From positions 1 through 7,793 of the forward strand of contig WAOY01000202.1 of assembly GCA_015520985.1 (NCBI GenBank): a DNA stretch of 7,793 nucleotides, given 5' to 3'. A model generated the notes under the pieces. The model saw only the letters and a list, made by a program, of their open reading frames with translations, ran no database searches and was not told the origin of the DNA. This document shows, piece by piece, positions 1 through 5,188 of the stretch. Positions within the stretch are counted from its first letter, which is position 1; each line of letters begins with the position of its first letter. Position numbers and translations under genes: made by a program. The stretch is from DHVE2 group archaeon. GTDB lineage: Archaea > Thermoplasmatota > Thermoplasmata > Thermoplasmatales > Aciduliprofundaceae.

Positions 1-452
1 CCTTCCTCCTCCAGGACGTCCTCGTTCATGGCCGCGTCCTCAAAGGCGCCATACAATGTGCCGAAATGCTCAATGAGGTCATAACCGAACTCTTCGTAGC
101 ACTCCTTCACGTCCTTGCCCAGCCGCTGTGCTACTATCTCGAATAATTTCTCGGCCTTCTTCTCGTTCTTCCACTGCTGTATCTTCTCCCGCCTCTGGTG
201 CTCGTTGACCCTCTTCAAACTCAGGTCAATGTGCCCCTTAGACTCATCCACGCGGAGAACCTTGCACACGACCTTCTGCCCCTCGCGTATGTGGTCGCGG
301 ATGTACTTGATCCACCCCGTGGCTATCTCACTTATGTGGATGTACCCCTCCTTACCCTCGTACTCATCGAGGGTAACGAAAGCCCCGTAGGGCTTTATGG
401 ACTTAACCGTCGCGATTACGAGCTCTCCAACCTCGGGGTATCCGCGCTTCAC
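1..452 (-). CDS. eif2a: Translation initiation factor 2 alpha subunit (aIF2-alpha), 5' part only
   Basis: This gene runs off the left edge, so only the first 150 codons are present; the archaeal family is usually about 260-275 residues. The protein is one subunit of the heterotrimeric factor that delivers initiator Met-tRNA to the small ribosomal subunit in the cytoplasm. Residues 8-82 form an S1/OB RNA-binding domain, with YGAFVTLDEYEGKEGYIHIS (residues 22-41) and GHIDLSLKRV (73-82). A helical domain follows (about 85-150, including LGKDVKE and YGAFEDAA). The start is GTG at 452-450, overlapping the rps27e stop as GTGA, with GAGGTG five bases upstream. It is the third gene of the L44e-S27e-aIF2-alpha operon and is probably translationally coupled to S27e. 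The segment matching the phosphorylation loop of eukaryotic eIF2-alpha reads SEIATGW (41-47), with Ala at the position I align with Ser51. Identification is firm. Confidence 0.97.
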   Translation of the reverse strand, partial: MKRGYPEVGELVIATVKSIKPYGAFVTLDEYEGKEGYIHISEIATGWIKYIRDHIREGQKVVCKVLRVDESKGHIDLSLKRVNEHQRREKIQQWKNEKKAEKLFEIVAQRLGKDVKECYEEFGYDLIEHFGTLYGAFEDAAMNEDVLEEE

Positions 453-640
453 GTGTACACCTCTACTATTTCTCCCCTTATATCCGCCTTGCCCCCGGTT
501 GGAGTCGCTATGGTCGCGCCGCACACCTGGCACTTGACCACGGTGCTCGCGCGGAGGAATATGATCTGCTCGTTGCCGCAGTCGGGGCACTTGACCTTGA
601 CGAAGGCCTTATCCATGTTCCTTGACTTTCCGCCCTTCAT
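449..640 (-). CDS. rps27e: Small ribosomal subunit protein S27e
   Basis: A 63-residue zinc-ribbon ribosomal protein of the small subunit, normal in length for archaea. The four zinc ligands are C18, C21 (CPDC) and C37, C40 (CQVC), followed by the family's GATxxxPTGGKA segment. Two starts are possible: GTG at 643-641, which overlaps the L44e stop, and ATG at 640-638. I prefer the ATG. The Shine-Dalgarno GGAGGTGA lies at 652-645, so GGAGG is seven bases from the ATG but only four from the GTG. The difference is one residue. It lies between rpl44e and the aIF2-alpha gene, overlapping or abutting both, and is surely cotranscribed with them. Identification is firm; only the exact start is open. 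Confidence 0.97.
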   Translation of the reverse strand: MKGGKSRNMDKAFVKVKCPDCGNEQIIFLRASTVVKCQVCGATIATPTGGKADIRGEIVEVYT

Positions 641-924
641 CACTTCACCTCCACAAGCTCAAACTTCTTCGCCCTGAAGGTCGGCACGGTATGCGCGCGG
701 TTGCACTCGGTGCACCGGTACCTTATGTTGAGCCTCTTCGTCGGCTTCTCCCGGCCTTCAAACCTGGGCCTCGGGAAACCGCCGTAGCCCGCGGTCACGC
801 GGCGGAACCTGCGCTGACCTGCCTTAAGCTCACTCGCCTTCCTCTTCTTCACCTTCTCCACGGTGTGAATGGTGTGACGCTTGCAGTAAGGACAATACCT
901 CTTAACCTTCCTCGGCATCTTCAT
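640..924 (-). CDS. rpl44e: Large ribosomal subunit protein L44e
   Basis: A 94-residue large-subunit ribosomal protein; in known structures L44e sits near the ribosomal E site. The zinc ligands are C11, C14 (CPYC) and C71, C74 (CTEC). Diagnostic family segments are [33 protein letters not shown] and the terminal KKFELVEVK. Three starts are in frame: GTG 933, ATG 924 and ATG 918. ATG 924 gives the usual archaeal N-terminus (MK-P-) and has GGTGA five bases upstream. The TATA-like box at 949-958 would place the transcript start close to 927, which makes GTG 933 unlikely. It is the first gene of the minus-strand operon and is divergent from the CBS gene. Identification is firm, and the start is fairly sure. 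Confidence 0.97.
   Translation of the reverse strand: MKMPRKVKRYCPYCKRHTIHTVEKVKKRKASELKAGQRRFRRVTAGYGGFPRPRFEGREKPTKRLNIRYRCTECNRAHTVPTFRAKKFELVEVK
645..652 (-). promoter_or_regulatory. Shine-Dalgarno of rps27e
   Basis: GGAGGTGA on the minus strand, inside the last codons of rpl44e, is a full match to the archaeal anti-Shine-Dalgarno. Its distance favours the ATG at 640 over the overlapping GTG at 643. Because it is embedded in the upstream gene, translation of S27e is probably coupled to L44e. Confidence 0.8.
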
Positions 925-948
925 TTTAATCACCGTGGTATAGGCAGC

Positions 949-958
949 TAATATTTAA
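949..958 (-). promoter_or_regulatory. TATA-like box of the L44e-S27e-aIF2-alpha operon
   Basis: On the minus strand the sequence reads CTTAAATATTA, preceded by an A-rich stretch suited to TFB binding. Its centre lies about 29 bases upstream of the L44e ATG at 924, so the predicted transcript start falls within a few bases of that codon. It is back to back with the promoter of the CBS gene. Confidence 0.6.
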
Positions 959-982
959 GGGTTTTTCTCGGCATCCGCGGGG

Positions 983-992
983 AAAATTTAAT
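983..992 (+). promoter_or_regulatory. TATA-like box of the CBS-domain gene
   Basis: AAAATTTAAT sits in an otherwise GC-rich stretch with its centre about 29 bases before the ATG at 1017. No Shine-Dalgarno lies between it and the ATG (the spacer is pyrimidine-rich). The transcript is therefore probably leaderless. Confidence 0.65.
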
Positions 993-1016
993 CTCGCCAT
1001 CTTCCATTCCCCCCAC

Positions 1017-1463
1017 ATGAGTTCCGTTCCCACCGTTGAGGAAGTGATGGACCTGGTTACAAAAACGGCGTCCACGGTGAGGGAGGATGCGCCCCTCGAG
1101 GATGTCCTTCGTGAGATGCTCCGTGATCCGAGGACGCAGAGCGTTTATGTGGTGGATCCTGAGGGCAGGCTCGTGGGCATCGTAACGATGGACATGGCCC
1201 TGAAGTACCTCTACTCGGAGTTCATACCTCCAAGGTACCTGCAGTTCAACGTATCCCTCATGGAGGGTTCAAATGCCAGGGCGAAGGACATCATGCTGCC
1301 TCCGGTGTACGTCAAGCGCAGCGAGAGCATAGAGGACGCCTTCGTCAGGATGTTCGAGAATCACTTAACGGAGATCCCGGTGGTTGACGAGGAGATGCAC
1401 GTGGTGGGCGATCTGCACGGTATCGAGCTCATAGCTAAGAAGCTAAAATCCGAGGGATCCTGA
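1017..1463 (+). CDS. Two-CBS-domain protein
   Basis: A 148-residue soluble protein made almost entirely of a tandem CBS pair (Bateman module). CBS1 covers roughly residues 7-66, with the hallmark VYVVDPEGRLVGIVTMDMAL. CBS2 covers roughly 87-146, with DIML, EIPVVDEEMHVVGDLHGIEL. Such stand-alone pairs usually bind adenosine nucleotides such as AMP, ATP or S-adenosylmethionine and act as sensors. The actual ligand and partner cannot be read from this sequence. There is no membrane segment or fused enzyme. The ATG at 1017 is chosen because a TATA-like box lies at leaderless distance and no Shine-Dalgarno is present. It is divergent from the ribosomal operon. The SNF2 gene follows after 49 bases with its own promoter, so a functional link between them is not implied. 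Confidence 0.9.
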   Translation: MSSVPTVEEVMDLVTKTASTVREDAPLEDVLREMLRDPRTQSVYVVDPEGRLVGIVTMDMALKYLYSEFIPPRYLQFNVSLMEGSNARAKDIMLPPVYVKRSESIEDAFVRMFENHLTEIPVVDEEMHVVGDLHGIELIAKKLKSEGS

Positions 1464-1485
1464 ACCCGCGAGCCATCGCAATAAT

Positions 1486-1492
1486 CATATAT
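1486..1492 (+). promoter_or_regulatory. TATA-like box of the SNF2 helicase gene
   Basis: CATATAT lies in the 49-base gap after the CBS gene, its centre about 24 bases before the GTG start at 1513. No purine-rich ribosome site lies between them. This again points to a leaderless transcript and supports the GTG start. Confidence 0.55.
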
Positions 1493-1512
1493 CCTTTTGC
1501 AATCCTGCAACC

Positions 1513-3162
1513 GTGATAATTCAGGTCGTGCCTTTTCCCTCGCATCTCAGCGGGAGCCTGGATGGCTACCTCAACGCGCTTAAAAACGCGAGGAGCAGGA
1601 TGCGTGAGGAGCTCCTCTTCCCCCGCGAGATAGACTTCGAGCCGCTGCCCCACCAGGTGGAGGTGGTGAAGAGGGTCATATACGAGATGGGGACCCGGGC
1701 AATCCTCGCAGATGAGGTGGGCCTGGGCAAGACAATCGAGGCGGGGCTCGTGCTAAAGGAGAAGATGCTCCGCAGGGAAGTGGAGAGGGCCCTGATACTC
1801 ACCCCTGCATCCCTGACCGAGCAGTGGCGATCCGAGATGCTGGAGAAGTTCGGCCTGGAATTCACAGTGGCGAGGAAGGTGGATGATTTCTCCTCGGAAC
1901 TCGTCATATCATCAATTCAGCGCGCCCGAAGGGAGCCCTACAGGAGCGCCGCCATATCCACGCCCTGGGACATGCTAATCGTGGACGAGGCGCATCATGC
2001 GAGGAATCCGAAAACGCAGAATCATGACCTCGTGCGGGCAATACGCTCCAAGTTTCTACTGCTCCTGACGGCCACGCCGGTGAGCAACTCCCTGAAGGAG
2101 ATATACTACCTCGCCGATCTCGTGCGCCCCGGGATATTCGGCACATACCGCGAATTCGTATCCCGGTACTTCTCGGACAGAAGAGGCCTGGACGTGGCCA
2201 ACGCGGAAGAGTTGAAGATGAAACTCTACGGGGTGATGGTGAGGAACAGGCGCAGGGACGTTTTCGTGGACCTCACCAGCAGAGTTGTTCGCACACACAT
2301 CGCGGAGCAGAGCCATGGTGAGAGGGAACTCTACGACCTCGTTCTTGAGTTCCTCAGGAGGGAGGAGAACAAGCTGCGTGTCATATCTTATGCGAAGGCC
2401 GCCACTTCCTCTCCGAGGACCGTGGCGAAGATGGCCTGGAGGGCCCTGGAGAGGGAGAAAAATTTAGGGACCCGCGATCTCCTCCTGAGGATTTACCGTG
2501 CCGGGATGGACGCGGAGTTCTCCAAGCTCTCCCTCCTGGGCAGGGTCGCGGAGAGCGTTGAATCCGGGGTTATATTCACGGGATACCTGGAGACGCAGAG
2601 GGAGATTGGGGAGTACCTCTCCTCCCTGGGGTTCGATGTTCACCTGTACCACGGTGGGATGGGCTCCGAGGAGAAGGGAAGGGCGATAGAGAACTTCAGA
2701 TCCCGCGGGGGGTTCCTGGTGGCCACCGATTCCGGCGGCGAGGGGCTGAACCTCCAGTTCGTGAACACCATGGTGAACTTCGACCTGCCCTGGAACCCCA
2801 TGAGGGTGGAGCAGAGAATAGGCAGGATTCACCGCATAGGGCAGCTAAGGGATGTTTACGTGGTCAACCTGGCGTACGGGGACACTGTGGAGGAGCACAT
2901 CCTGGAGATACTGGATAAGAAGATAGACCTCTTCCGGAGCGTGGTGGGGGAAGTGGATGCCATTCTGGGCGCCCTGGAACGCAACTTCGAGAGCATAATC
3001 GCCGAGATCCTGATGAAGGCGAGGAGCCGCGAGGAGATGCGCAGGGAGTTTGAGAGGATAGGCGAGAGTATGGCGAGGATGCGCAGTGAATTTGAGAGGA
3101 TAAGCGAGGTGAACGATGAGATATTTTCCCGCTTCGAGCTGGGCGTGGTGGGGGGTGCGTAG
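1513..3162 (+). CDS. RapA-like SNF2-family helicase/translocase core
   Basis: A 549-residue ATP-driven DNA translocase of helicase superfamily 2. The motifs appear in order: LPHQ (45-48); Walker A in ADEVGLGKTIEAG (66-78); LILTPASLTEQW (94-105); DEAH (158-161); TATPVSNS (186-193); a second lobe with YHGGMGS (379-385), ATDSGGEGLNLQ (404-415) and QRIGRIHRIGQ (434-444). All catalytic motifs look intact. DEVGLGKTIEAG and HRIGQ are typical of the RapA branch. Residues 500-535 are helical, with a 14-residue repeat. It ends in TAG, and the next gene opens at the very next base in the same frame. RapA-like proteins are often about twice this length, and their C-terminal arm appears to be encoded by that next gene. 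The GTG start at 1513 fits a leaderless transcript. The cellular role (RNA polymerase recycling, chromatin remodelling, repair or defence) cannot be told from sequence. Confidence 0.95.
   Translation: MIIQVVPFPSHLSGSLDGYLNALKNARSRMREELLFPREIDFEPLPHQVEVVKRVIYEMGTRAILADEVGLGKTIEAGLVLKEKMLRREVERALILTPASLTEQWRSEMLEKFGLEFTVARKVDDFSSELVISSIQRARREPYRSAAISTPWDMLIVDEAHHARNPKTQNHDLVRAIRSKFLLLLTATPVSNSLKEIYYLADLVRPGIFGTYREFVSRYFSDRRGLDVANAEELKMKLYGVMVRNRRRDVFVDLTSRVVRTHIAEQSHGERELYDLVLEFLRREENKLRVISYAKAATSSPRTVAKMAWRALEREKNLGTRDLLLRIYRAGMDAEFSKLSLLGRVAESVESGVIFTGYLETQREIGEYLSSLGFDVHLYHGGMGSEEKGRAIENFRSRGGFLVATDSGGEGLNLQFVNTMVNFDLPWNPMRVEQRIGRIHRIGQLRDVYVVNLAYGDTVEEHILEILDKKIDLFRSVVGEVDAILGALERNFESIIAEILMKARSREEMRREFERIGESMARMRSEFERISEVNDEIFSRFELGVVGGA
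3031..3108 (+). repeat. 42-base-period repeat coding a helical heptad segment
   Basis: Positions 3031-3066 and 3073-3108 match at 30 of 36 bases. They encode EEMRREFERIGE and ARMRSEFERISE, a 14-residue (two-heptad) repeat at residues 507-518 and 521-532 of the helicase. It looks like a small in-frame duplication that extends a coiled-coil helix just before the end of the ORF. Confidence 0.75.
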
Positions 3163-3165
3163 GTG
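3150..3165 (+). promoter_or_regulatory. Stop-restart junction: Shine-Dalgarno, TAG, GTG
   Basis: A GGGGGTG ribosome-site-like stretch ends at 3157, five bases before GTG 3163-3165, and TAG (3160-3162) abuts that GTG. Both reading frames are identical across the junction. The arrangement would suit termination-reinitiation by the same ribosome. It also means that UAG readthrough would give one continuous protein. Confidence 0.65.
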
Positions 3166-4752
3166 GAGCAGTTCGCAGCCGCCAGAGTTAAGCGAAGGAG
3201 GCCCGAATTCGCCAACTGCAGCGCCGTAGACGACGTCTTTGAGAAGGAGCGCATATTCTACTCCTTCGCAATATCCGTGAAGTACATCGGCAAGGAGTCG
3301 CGCACCGAACTGCGGGAGTACCTCTGGGGCCCCGATGGACCCCTAGATCCTGAAGTCCTCAGGGGCGCGGAGTTCGAGAGGATTGAGATGGACGTTGATT
3401 TTCGCATCCCCGAAGGGGTGATGAAAGAGATAGAGGAGAAGGCGAGGGAGTACGAGGAGGAGTTCCACAGGCAGGTAAAGGAGGAGAGGGAGAGAACCGT
3501 AGAGCACCTCCGCAGGCTTCTCCAGGAGAAGGAATCCGAGGGGAAGGAGGAAGAGGTGAAGCGCATAAGGGAGGAGATTGAGAGGAGATCCAGCGCAGAG
3601 CTCCCGGAATTGAGGGTCCTCGTTGAGCCCGTGGCGCTCCTCGCCATAAACGCGCCCCTGGAGATTCATCACACGAAGTTGGAGAACGAGTTCGCCAGGA
3701 GGGAGGTCACGTGGAAATTCGACACGCTCACGGGAGAGCATGACCTGAGATGCGATTCCTGCGGCAGAAGCGCGGATAGATTATTCCTAGCCGTGGATGG
3801 CATCGCGTGCGAGTCGTGCATAAAGGAGTGCAAAGAATGCGGCAAGCCCATGATAAACGCCCATGAGTGCAGGGTGTGCCACGCACCTCTCTGCGATGAA
3901 CACGTGCATCACTGCTCCACATGCGGCGCGGAGCTCTGCGATTCTCATGCCATAAGATGTGAATTCTGCTCCAAAGAGATGTGCCCCGAGCACGTAAATC
4001 GTTGCTCCATATGCAACGCGCCCCTCTGTGAAGATCACTCGTATTCATGTGTGGTGTGCGGCAGGATAACTGGACCGAGGCACACGAGGGTGTGCGATGT
4101 CTGCGGAGGCAACGTGTGCCCGGAGCACATTCACCGCTGCTCAATCTGCGGGAAGAACGTGTGCGAGAACTGCGCCGTGCAAATCGACGGGGAATGGTAC
4201 TGCAGGGAGCATCTCGAGGTGGGGTACGGCGGAAAGCTTGTTCTCCCCGAAATTAGATGCGAGGTGTGCGGCATCGCGCTCGAAAGGGAAGATATGCACC
4301 GCTGCGAGGTATGCGGCAAGGTTCTATGCGGGGACCACGTGCACCGCTGCTCTATCTGCAACGAGGAGCTGTGCGACGAGCATGTGCACCGCTGCTCCAT
4401 CTGCAACGAGGAGCTGTGCGAGAAGCACACGAATTTCTCCGAGATCAGCGGGAAACCCTATTGCGAATCCCACACTGCGGTGTGCGAAATCTGCGGGAGA
4501 GTCGTTGGAGTTGACGAAGTTCACGGTGGCATATGCGATGCCTGCTCCCGTATGCGCGAAATTTCACGAAGGGAGGTGCCCAGGGAAATCTTTGTGAAAT
4601 TCCCCTACGCGAAGCGCGGAAGGGAATGGTACGTATCCCGCGGGAAAAACGTTGCTTACATCACCGAGGTGAAGGGCATGCGGCTCGCGTACCGCATCGT
4701 GGACGGAGAGATAGTGGAGCACCGCGGTAAGGCGAACCCAAAATTTAAATAG
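3163..4752 (+). CDS. SNF2-partner protein: coiled coil plus long zinc-ligand array
   Basis: A 529-residue protein directly after, and in frame with, the SNF2 core. Residues 1-196 have a basic start, a beta-rich segment (about 30-80), a charged helix or coiled coil (about 86-145), then ELRVLVEPVALLAINAP (150-166). This layout is how RapA-like helicases continue after the motor, so I infer a separated C-terminal arm. Residues 197-461 contain 44 Cys. The start is LIM/treble-clef-like: CDSC (197-200), CESC (216-219), CKEC (223-226). From 236, units of CxxC-x4-CxxH-x3 recur every 15 residues at 236, 251, 266, 281, 296, 311 and 326, then at 366, 381, 396 and 411, with CEIC at 441 and a final CDAC at 458. 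About 13 zinc sites are plausible. Residues 465-529 form a Cys-free, probably beta-rich tail. The GTG start at 3163 has a Shine-Dalgarno at suitable distance. The array presumably binds zinc and mediates protein or nucleic-acid contacts; its target is unknown. Confidence 0.85.
   Translation: MEQFAAARVKRRRPEFANCSAVDDVFEKERIFYSFAISVKYIGKESRTELREYLWGPDGPLDPEVLRGAEFERIEMDVDFRIPEGVMKEIEEKAREYEEEFHRQVKEERERTVEHLRRLLQEKESEGKEEEVKRIREEIERRSSAELPELRVLVEPVALLAINAPLEIHHTKLENEFARREVTWKFDTLTGEHDLRCDSCGRSADRLFLAVDGIACESCIKECKECGKPMINAHECRVCHAPLCDEHVHHCSTCGAELCDSHAIRCEFCSKEMCPEHVNRCSICNAPLCEDHSYSCVVCGRITGPRHTRVCDVCGGNVCPEHIHRCSICGKNVCENCAVQIDGEWYCREHLEVGYGGKLVLPEIRCEVCGIALEREDMHRCEVCGKVLCGDHVHRCSICNEELCDEHVHRCSICNEELCEKHTNFSEISGKPYCESHTAVCEICGRVVGVDEVHGGICDACSRMREISRREVPREIFVKFPYAKRGREWYVSRGKNVAYITEVKGMRLAYRIVDGEIVEHRGKANPKFK
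3751..4545 (+). repeat. Protein-level 15-residue zinc-pair repeat array
   Basis: This is the coding segment for residues 197-461 of the SNF2-partner protein. The consensus unit is C-[SE]-[IV]-C-x3-[LV]-C-x2-H-[VI]-x-R. Units at 251, 266, 281, 311, 381, 396 and 411 are complete. The unit at 296 lacks the third Cys (Gly304), and the unit at 366 lacks the whole CxxH pair. Units at 326 and 411 carry an inserted extra knuckle ending YCREH or YCESH. DNA identity between most units is low, except for the two adjacent copies listed separately. Confidence 0.85.
4339..4428 (+). repeat. Near-identical 45-base tandem duplication
   Basis: 4339-4383 and 4384-4428 differ at 4 of 45 bases, two of them silent. 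They encode VHRCSICNEELCDEH (393-407) and VHRCSICNEELCEKH (408-422), one zinc-repeat unit each. This is the most recent visible expansion of the array. Confidence 0.95.
4741..4750 (+). promoter_or_regulatory. TATA-like box of the LSm-L37e-purF cluster
   Basis: AAATTTAAAT forms the last codons of the preceding ORF and overlaps its TAG stop. Its centre is about 37 bases before the LSm ATG. The transcript would therefore begin near 4771, leaving a leader of about ten bases that just contains GTGAT as a ribosome site. Confidence 0.6.
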
Positions 4753-4782
4753 AGGATGCGAATTTCAGTGCAGTGATTTAAA

Positions 4783-5010
4783 ATGGTGGAGATGGTCAAG
4801 CCCCTGCACGTGCTCCACGAGAGCCTCAACAAACCGGTGCTGGTCGCGATGAAGGGAGGAAAGGAGTACCGCGGCATACTCGACGGGTACGATCAGCACA
4901 TGAACTTGGTGCTAAAGAACGCCGAAGAGATAATAAACGGCGAATCGAAGGGCGTGTACAACGTGGTGATCGTGAGAGGTGACACCGTGATATACATTTC
5001 CCCTCCGTGA
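4783..5010 (+). CDS. Archaeal Sm-like (LSm) RNA-binding protein
   Basis: A 75-residue Sm-fold protein of normal archaeal length. Such proteins form heptameric rings that bind uridine-rich RNA and act as RNA chaperones in the cytoplasm. The Sm1 motif covers about residues 16-48, with KPVLVAMKGGKEYRGILDGY and then DQHMNLVL. H39 and N41 match the usual uracil-contacting positions. The Sm2 motif is VVIVRGDTVIYISP (61-74), with R65-G66 completing the RNA pocket. The ATG at 4783 has GTGAT five bases upstream. An in-frame ATG three codons later is possible but less well spaced. It is followed by rpl37e after ten bases, a pairing common in archaea, and then by purF. Identification is firm. Whether it is the Sm1 or Sm2 paralogue is best left open, though Sm1-type is likely from the L37e linkage. 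Confidence 0.97.
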   Translation: MVEMVKPLHVLHESLNKPVLVAMKGGKEYRGILDGYDQHMNLVLKNAEEIINGESKGVYNVVIVRGDTVIYISPP

Positions 5011-5020
5011 GGTGATGTGA

Positions 5021-5188
5021 ATGAGTAAGGGTACGCCTTCAATGGGTAAGCGCAACAAGAAGCACACACACATAGTCTGCAGGAGATGCGGTCACCGCTC
5101 GTACAACATTCACACGAAGAGGTGTGCGCACTGTGGTTACCCCGCGCCGAGGATGCGCTCCTATGCGTGGGCTAAAAAGAAGAAATGA
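5021..5188 (+). CDS. rpl37e: Large ribosomal subunit protein L37e
   Basis: A 55-residue zinc-binding protein of the large ribosomal subunit, usual length for archaea. It begins [20 protein letters not shown] (read here as [11 protein letters not shown]) and has zinc ligands C20, C23 (CRRC) and C35, C38 (CAHC). The family segments [12 protein letters not shown] and [16 protein letters not shown] are both present. The ATG at 5021 is preceded by GAGGTGAT at 5009-5016, which overlaps the LSm stop codon, so it is surely cotranscribed and probably coupled with LSm. Its last 26 bases overlap the start of purF in another frame. Identification is firm. Confidence 0.97.
   Translation: MSKGTPSMGKRNKKHTHIVCRRCGHRSYNIHTKRCAHCGYPAPRMRSYAWAKKKK

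Noticed and set aside
198..677. Plus-strand open frame of 159 codons opposite aIF2-alpha and S27e
   Set aside because: It lies antisense to clear, conserved genes, and its translation resembles no protein family. Long antisense frames are common in GC-rich coding DNA.
3140..3170. Programmed frameshift at the G-run (3150-3155)
   Set aside because: The reading frame is the same on both sides of the run, so no frameshift is needed to join the two products.
4339..4428. CRISPR-like direct repeats
   Set aside because: The copies are adjacent without spacers, inside a coding frame, and in phase with codons of a protein repeat.
3728..4430. Several open frames in both strands within the zinc-array gene
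   Set aside because: The repeated TGC/TGT and CAC codons leave other frames free of stops and give repetitive shadow translations. Only the plus frame from 3163 has the Cys/His ligand pattern.
1513..4752. Anti-phage defence system (DISARM-like) built around the SNF2 gene
   Set aside because: A SNF2/RapA-like motor alone is not diagnostic. No methyltransferase, phospholipase D, PglZ or other partner lies nearby, and the flanks are housekeeping genes.
5124..5162. Upstream GTG start for purF
   Set aside because: It would give a 23-residue propeptide and a 65-base overlap with rpl37e. ATG 5163 gives the ten-residue propeptide expected for this enzyme type.
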